Shown in pieces: positions 7,436 through 11,013 of a DNA stretch of 11,013 bases (positions within the stretch are counted from its first letter, which is position 1; each line of letters begins with the position of its first letter). Position numbers and translations under genes: made by a program. Source of the DNA: an uncultured Prevotella sp. (lineage in GTDB: Bacteria > Bacteroidota > Bacteroidia > Bacteroidales > Bacteroidaceae); NCBI GenBank assembly GCA_900547085.1, contig URFI01000060.1, positions 1 to 11,013 on the forward strand. Direction: 5' to 3'. Below the pieces are notes generated by a model, which was not told where the DNA came from, did no database searches, and saw only the letters and a list, made by a program, of their open reading frames with translations.

Positions 7436-8239
7436 TTACTCCAAAATGTAAAGCGAGCTGGGCGATCTTCGTTTCAACACATCTAACAGCACGTCTGTTC
7501 CAGCCTCTATACCTTTCGTTCGCAAAATATGTGCTACCGTTTCGTGTGCCAAATCATAACGATTGTTCTCCTCACTTAAATGACACAGCCACACATGGCG
7601 CATCTGTCCGGTCATGTTCTCAGCCAAGGCTTGCGCACAATCCTGGTTGGCCAAATGCCCATTAGGGCCCGATATGCGAATTTTTAAATGTTGGGGATAG
7701 GGGCCATACATTAACATCTTCGGGTCGTGATTGGCCTCTATGACCAGATAATTCGTTTCGGAGATGACGGTTTTCATTTCGTCTGTCACATGACCAATGT
7801 CTGTCATCAGCGTAAAGACGATGTTACCGCATGCTATCTTATAACCTACATTGTCAGAACTATCATGTGGCACACCAAAGGGTGTAACGGTGAAATCACC
7901 CAGTTGAAACGGTTGTCCTTTATCTATGACTTCCATGTATGCTGGAGCAACCTTCTTATGCACACAATAATTGCGCTCTATGCCCGCATGAACAAGCTGC
8001 GTCGCATAGACGGGTAATTGATAATCAAGGCTTATCGCCCCCACTGATTTCACATGGTCTGCATGGTCGTGCGTAACTAAGATATGGTGAATTTGTGAAA
8101 GTGACAGTCCATACTCTTTAAATGACCTTTTTAATAGCCGTATGCCAATTCCGGCATCAATCATCAAGCCGTCATTCTCCGTAAAAAGACAATAGCAGTT
8201 TCCACTGCTACCACTTCCCAAACAAATGAATTTTAACAT
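7436..8239 (-). CDS. WalJ/YycJ-type metallo-beta-lactamase-fold hydrolase
   Basis: The 267-residue cytoplasmic protein begins MLKFICLGSGSSGN, the typical N-terminal strand and turn of the YycJ/WalJ group, followed by LMIDAG (25-30). The metal-binding HxHxDH motif is intact as THDHADH (56-62: His57, His59, Asp61, His62), and VPHD (123-126), TDIGH (146-150) and GHLANQDC (194-201) supply the other expected ligands and conserved turns. Members are thought to be zinc- or manganese-dependent phosphodiesterases acting on nucleic acid; B. subtilis WalJ is encoded with the WalRK system, but no such two-component system is seen here. The frame is open upstream, with an in-frame ATG at 8281. That lies within the promoter, upstream of the expected transcript start, so 8239 is chosen. 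The leader would be only about 11 bases. The family is confident; the biological substrate is unknown. Confidence 0.92.
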   Translation of the reverse strand: MLKFICLGSGSSGNCYCLFTENDGLMIDAGIGIRLLKRSFKEYGLSLSQIHHILVTHDHADHVKSVGAISLDYQLPVYATQLVHAGIERNYCVHKKVAPAYMEVIDKGQPFQLGDFTVTPFGVPHDSSDNVGYKIACGNIVFTLMTDIGHVTDEMKTVISETNYLVIEANHDPKMLMYGPYPQHLKIRISGPNGHLANQDCAQALAENMTGQMRHVWLCHLSEENNRYDLAHETVAHILRTKGIEAGTDVLLDVLKRRSPSSLYILE

Positions 8240-8256
8240 GTTTGAAATATTTGGCA

Positions 8257-8289
8257 CAAAAGTAAACAAAAGGCTTGACATGAACAAAG
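8257..8289 (-). promoter_or_regulatory. Promoter of the walJ-like gene
   Basis: On the minus strand CTTTG (8285-8289) precedes TACTTTTG (8257-8264) by 20 bases, an exact fit to the Bacteroidota consensus. It is interlocked with the plus-strand promoter at 8275-8304: each -33 box lies in the other promoter's spacer. Confidence 0.78.
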
Positions 8290-8304
8290 TTTTTGGTACC
8301 TTTG
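8275..8304 (+). promoter_or_regulatory. Promoter of the small lipoprotein gene
   Basis: TTG (8275-8277), 19 bases, TACCTTTG (8297-8304) fit the Bacteroidota -33/-7 pattern. Transcription should start near 8310, leaving a leader of about 60 bases before ATG 8372. It shares its DNA with the divergent walJ-like promoter. Confidence 0.75.
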
Positions 8305-8371
8305 CATCTGACAGTGAACTCTCTTTTCCCTTGGCTTGCACTGTTGGTACATCAATAGAACGTTTTTTCGG

Positions 8372-8839
8372 ATGAAAAAAAGATTGACAATTTCCCTCAC
8401 GATAGTAGGCTGTGTGTTGATAGGCCTCTGTGCTTGTACAGACCATAAGAATGAAGAGCAACTCCGGAATACGGCCAGCGCTTTTGCCCAAACCTATTTC
8501 AACTGGCAATTCAACGATGCACTAACCTATTGCACCCCATCCTCAAAGAGATGGATGATTTATGTAGCGTCACAGGTAAAACAAGATGATGTTGACAAGC
8601 TAAGGAGTGCTGAGCAAGGTGCCAGGTCGGAAATCAAGAAAATCCAATACGAAGAAGGTGACTCGGTGGCTTCTGTGGTCATGAAGGTTGAAAACTTCTT
8701 GTCAATGGACTCGATAGGTACCGTCGGACATTTTGTTAAATCTGCCACCTACACACTGCAACTGGTACAACTTAATAAGCGGTGGAAAGTGAAGTTGACC
8801 GAACTACCCAGGCCCGATTCCTCGCTTCATGATGATTAA
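8372..8839 (+). CDS. Small lipoprotein, probable NTF2-like (DUF4878-like) fold
   Basis: The product has 155 residues. It starts with MKKR, has a hydrophobic segment (5-20) and ends the signal at LCAC, with Cys22 as the likely lipid anchor; Cys20 makes the lipobox slightly unusual. After the anchor, a helix-rich stretch (RNTASAFAQTYFNWQFNDAL, about 31-50), then alternating strands (VASVVMKVENF, TYTLQLVQLNKRWKVKLTEL) recall the small cone-shaped NTF2/SnoaL or DUF4878 proteins, which often bear an N-terminal helix that packs a pocket and a terminal 'W-K-V' strand. This fold call is from pattern memory and is not secure. No catalytic motif is visible. ATG 8372 is the only ATG that yields a signal peptide; the frame extends upstream only with non-ATG codons. 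It is transcribed away from the walJ-like gene. No function can be assigned. Confidence 0.8.
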   Translation: MKKRLTISLTIVGCVLIGLCACTDHKNEEQLRNTASAFAQTYFNWQFNDALTYCTPSSKRWMIYVASQVKQDDVDKLRSAEQGARSEIKKIQYEEGDSVASVVMKVENFLSMDSIGTVGHFVKSATYTLQLVQLNKRWKVKLTELPRPDSSLHDD

Positions 8840-9025
8840 CCATGCTGATTTCAAACATAGTTTTTGACGGCTGTTGTAATAGGAATATGGCAGAGCAACG
8901 GTCATCATAGCGCAATTGTCATCGCATTTCATTCAATTTGAGTTCATTGAGTACAATGACATTTCTAAAATTGTTATTAAATCCACCATTTTTGTCCTTT
9001 ATTTGACTAGTTTTAAAGACATTCG

Positions 9026-9057
9026 TTTGCCTCATTAAGATATTAAGCATAACTTTG
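9026..9057 (+). promoter_or_regulatory. Promoter of the PCMD/beta-barrel operon
   Basis: TTTG (9026-9029), 20 bases, TAACTTTG (9050-9057) match the Bacteroidota consensus. The start would be near 9063, so the leader to ATG 9080 is only about 17 bases. The stretch 8840-9025 upstream shows no gene; it contains only weak dyads. Confidence 0.8.
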
Positions 9058-9079
9058 CAGTCGAAAAGATTATGTTACA

Positions 9080-10228
9080 ATGAAATTTTATCAAAACTTA
9101 TTGGTTATCGCACTTTCATCCGTGTTCACCTCATGCTTTAAGGACGAACCGCTGAATGCAGAGTGTGATATTCTAGAGGCTTCTGTTTCGGTAAGTAAGC
9201 CTGAGGAGATGTTTTATCACCCTTCCGACAGCAAGCTTCAAGTACCTTACACGGACAGTACCATTATTTTCAATGTAAGACGTCATACAGCCTTGAACGC
9301 CCTCGCTCCTCACTTCAGATTGACGGATGGGGCAACCATCGTTCCGGCAAACGGTTCGGTTCAAGATTTCAGTAAAGGTCCCGTCATCTATACGGTAACT
9401 TCAGAGGACAAGCAGTGGAATAGGCGCTATGCCGTTAGCTTCTTTCCGGTTGTCCAGACGGTTAGTGACACCATTCGATTTGACTTTGAACATTATGAGT
9501 TGGAGCAAAAAGAACTGAAATACTATACCTGGTATTATATAGGTGAAGACGGTCAGCGACACGACTATTGGGCTACGGGTAATCCAGGGTTTAGAATGAG
9601 CAGGGAATCGGCACCACCCGAGGACTATCCCAGCGTCCCTGCGAAGGACGGTCACAGTGGGTCGTATGCCAAACTCACTACCCAAAGCACAGGCTTCTTA
9701 GGATCCTTGGTTGGTAAGCCTCTGGCAGCAGGCAATTTGTATCTGGGTTCTTTCGATGTTGGAATGGCCATGCGCGATGCCATGAAAGCGACCAAGTTTG
9801 GTATTCCTTTTGATAAAAAGCCCATCAAACTGACGGGATGGTATCGGTATCAGCCAGGTAAAAAGTATCAAGACAAAAAACGAAAAATAGTTCCCAACCG
9901 CACTGACAGCGCCGCTATCTATGCTGTGTTTTATAGAAATGTTGACGAACAGGATAATCCAGTAACGCTGTATGGGGATGATGTTTTGACGAACAAGCAC
10001 ATCTTGGCCATCGCCAAGTTGGCAGAAGTGAAGACTACTGACCAATGGACGCCTTTTGAAGTGGTTTTCGACTATACACAACAACCCGATGAAAGAATCT
10101 TGGCCAACCGCGGATACAATTTAACCATAGTCTTCTCGTCCAGCGAAAAAGGAGCACAGTTTGAAGGAGCTATCGGCAGTGAATTGTCTATTGATGAAGT
10201 AAGAATCATTTGCACAAAGGAGGAATAA
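9080..10228 (+). CDS. PCMD-domain (putative carbohydrate metabolism) lipoprotein
   Basis: The product is 382 residues. A short signal peptide ends in FTSC, with Cys19 as probable lipid anchor, followed by FKDEPLNAECDI. Residues about 30-125 resemble an Ig-like, BACON/DUF5018-type beta domain. The C-terminal part, about 135-378, matches my memory of the PCMD domain (PF13201): a conserved LTGWYRYQPGKKYQDK block (251-266), IYAVFYRN (280-287), ILAIAKLAEVKTTDQWTPFE (308-327), NLTIVFSSSEKGAQFEGAIG (347-366) and a closing SIDEVRI. The fold is jelly-roll-like, and the family is suggested to bind or process carbohydrate at the surface, but no activity has been shown to my knowledge. The start follows a short leader. 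A four-codon micro-frame (ATG TTA CAA TGA, 9072-9083) overlaps the start codon. It is 4 bases from the outer-membrane gene and probably cotranscribed. Identification is good; function is unproven. Confidence 0.88.
   Translation: MKFYQNLLVIALSSVFTSCFKDEPLNAECDILEASVSVSKPEEMFYHPSDSKLQVPYTDSTIIFNVRRHTALNALAPHFRLTDGATIVPANGSVQDFSKGPVIYTVTSEDKQWNRRYAVSFFPVVQTVSDTIRFDFEHYELEQKELKYYTWYYIGEDGQRHDYWATGNPGFRMSRESAPPEDYPSVPAKDGHSGSYAKLTTQSTGFLGSLVGKPLAAGNLYLGSFDVGMAMRDAMKATKFGIPFDKKPIKLTGWYRYQPGKKYQDKKRKIVPNRTDSAAIYAVFYRNVDEQDNPVTLYGDDVLTNKHILAIAKLAEVKTTDQWTPFEVVFDYTQQPDERILANRGYNLTIVFSSSEKGAQFEGAIGSELSIDEVRIICTKEE
10217..10223 (+). promoter_or_regulatory. Strong Shine-Dalgarno sequence of the beta-barrel gene
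   Basis: AAGGAGG lies 9 bases before ATG 10233 and inside the last codons of the PCMD gene (AAG GAG GAA TAA). Other genes in this window lack any such site, which is usual in Bacteroidota. It supports the start and suggests coupled translation. Confidence 0.65.
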
Positions 10229-10232
10229 CGGC

Positions 10233-10991
10233 ATGCGTAAGTATATATTAATCATATTGTGGATGGGATGCTTGTCGCTGAACAGCATGGCAGATTCTTT
10301 TCTGAAGGATGTGAAGCTCCAGGCTCGCATAGGATATAATCTGGGAGGAACCGCTCCCATCGGTTTACCGGCGACAGTCAGATCGCTTGAATCGTACAAG
10401 CTACATAATAATGTTACCGTAGAACTCGGTGGTCAAAAAGCCATTGATGGCAAATGGGGTGCCCTGGTAGGTCTTCGAGCGGAGAACAAAGATATGGACG
10501 TGGATGCAAAGGTAAAGAACTACCACATGGAAATGATTCGCGGAGGTGAGTCATTGAAAGGGGTGTTCACAGGCTATGTGCAGACACAGGTGCGGCAATG
10601 GATGATAACCCTACCTATACAAGCTACCTACGACGTGAACGATAGAATACAACTGCGCATGGGACCGTATATGTCGTATCTACTTTCTAAAGACTTTGAA
10701 GGAAGCGTGTATGACGGACACCTGCGGGTAGGAGATCCAACTGGGCCCAGAATCGAGATGGGTAGCGATCCTGGAACAAGGGGTATCTATGACTTTTCTG
10801 AACACATGAGACGGTTCCAAGTTGGCATATCGGCTGGAATAGACTGTAATATTTACCGCCGTTTCGGTTTATATGCCGATCTAAATTGGGGTCTCAACGG
10901 CATCTTCAAGCGTTCATTCAAGACGATTGAGCAGACTCTTTATCCTGTATATGGAACATTCGGCGTAATCTACAGAATCAGCAAACATTAG
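10233..10991 (+). CDS. Outer-membrane beta-barrel (PorT/OMP_b-brl-like) protein
   Basis: This is a 252-residue protein. The N-terminus MRKYILIILWMGCLSLNSMA is a standard signal peptide with likely cleavage after SMA (residue 20), giving a periplasm-exported rather than lipidated product. The mature part is built of alternating amphipathic strands rich in Tyr, Gly and Leu/Ile (LQARIGYNLGG, GALVGLRAE, WMITLPIQATYDVN, IQLRMGPYMSYLL, FQVGISAGIDCNI, GLYADLNWGL) and ends in TFGVIYRISKH, typical of small 8-stranded outer-membrane barrels of the 'porin family/PorT' type in Bacteroidota. It is a likely partner of the upstream PCMD lipoprotein, with 4 bases between the stop and the start. It has no TonB-dependent receptor features. 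Ligand and role are unknown; a structural barrel is the safest statement. Confidence 0.85.
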   Translation: MRKYILIILWMGCLSLNSMADSFLKDVKLQARIGYNLGGTAPIGLPATVRSLESYKLHNNVTVELGGQKAIDGKWGALVGLRAENKDMDVDAKVKNYHMEMIRGGESLKGVFTGYVQTQVRQWMITLPIQATYDVNDRIQLRMGPYMSYLLSKDFEGSVYDGHLRVGDPTGPRIEMGSDPGTRGIYDFSEHMRRFQVGISAGIDCNIYRRFGLYADLNWGLNGIFKRSFKTIEQTLYPVYGTFGVIYRISKH

Positions 10992-11005
10992 GAATATAAG
11001 AAGAC

Positions 11006-11013
11006 ATGAAGTC
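11006..11013 (+). CDS. Possible start of a third operon gene, cut by window edge
   Basis: An ATG at 11006 (ATGAAGTC) follows the beta-barrel stop by 14 bases, after an AAGAAG stretch. It could be the first codons of another gene in the same operon. Only two codons and part of a third are visible, so nothing can be said about the product. Confidence 0.3.

Noticed and set aside
8240..8509. N-terminal extension of the walJ-like protein by 90 codons
   Set aside because: The extension covers both promoters and the start of the divergent gene; the family begins at MLKFICLGSGSSGN.
8840..9025. Small gene or RNA in the spacer after the small lipoprotein
   Set aside because: Only short open frames and 6-base dyads (e.g. 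TGTCAT/ATGACA) are visible, with no promoter or conserved motif.

Overview
The window looks like chromosomal DNA of a Bacteroidota bacterium, probably of the Prevotella/Bacteroides group. Four upstream regions carry the Bacteroidota promoter pattern (TTTG or TTG, 19-20 bases, then TAnnTTTG). Shine-Dalgarno sites are almost absent. Lipoprotein signal peptides are frequent, and the gene families (DUF4296 lipoprotein, PCMD-domain lipoprotein, long type 2-like IleRS, cysteine-poor DksA/TraR protein) are typical of the phylum. I see no phage, insertion sequence, CRISPR array, tRNA or rRNA.

Left block (1-6874, minus strand): a probable operon reading right to left from a strong promoter at 6842-6874. 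Its order is ileS, a DksA/TraR-like regulator, lspA, a DUF4296 lipoprotein and a secreted family C69 dipeptidase cut by the left edge. LspA matures lipoproteins and the next gene encodes one; the DUF4296 start codon overlaps the end of lspA. The block mixes translation, stringent-type transcription control and envelope maturation.

Middle (6805-7435): about 630 bases without a convincing gene. The part near ileS holds its promoter and a weaker candidate promoter with a small dyad. The part at about 7140-7435 is dense in hairpins and direct repeats; it may be an intergenic repeat or a structured RNA.

Right block: a WalJ/YycJ-type metallo-beta-lactamase-fold hydrolase (minus strand) and a small lipoprotein (plus strand) diverge from two interlocked promoters at 8257-8304. 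After a 240-base spacer with a clear promoter, a plus-strand pair follows: a PCMD-domain lipoprotein and an outer-membrane beta-barrel protein. They are 4 bases apart, joined by an unusually good Shine-Dalgarno sequence, and may be followed by a third gene starting at 11006.

Most of this is ordinary core and accessory Bacteroidota content. The best points for a second look are the swapped signature motif in IleRS (GIHH where HxGH is canonical, associated with mupirocin resistance), the structured gene-free stretch, the interlocked divergent promoters, and the uncharacterised PCMD/beta-barrel pair. I did not find clear evidence of a wholly new system.
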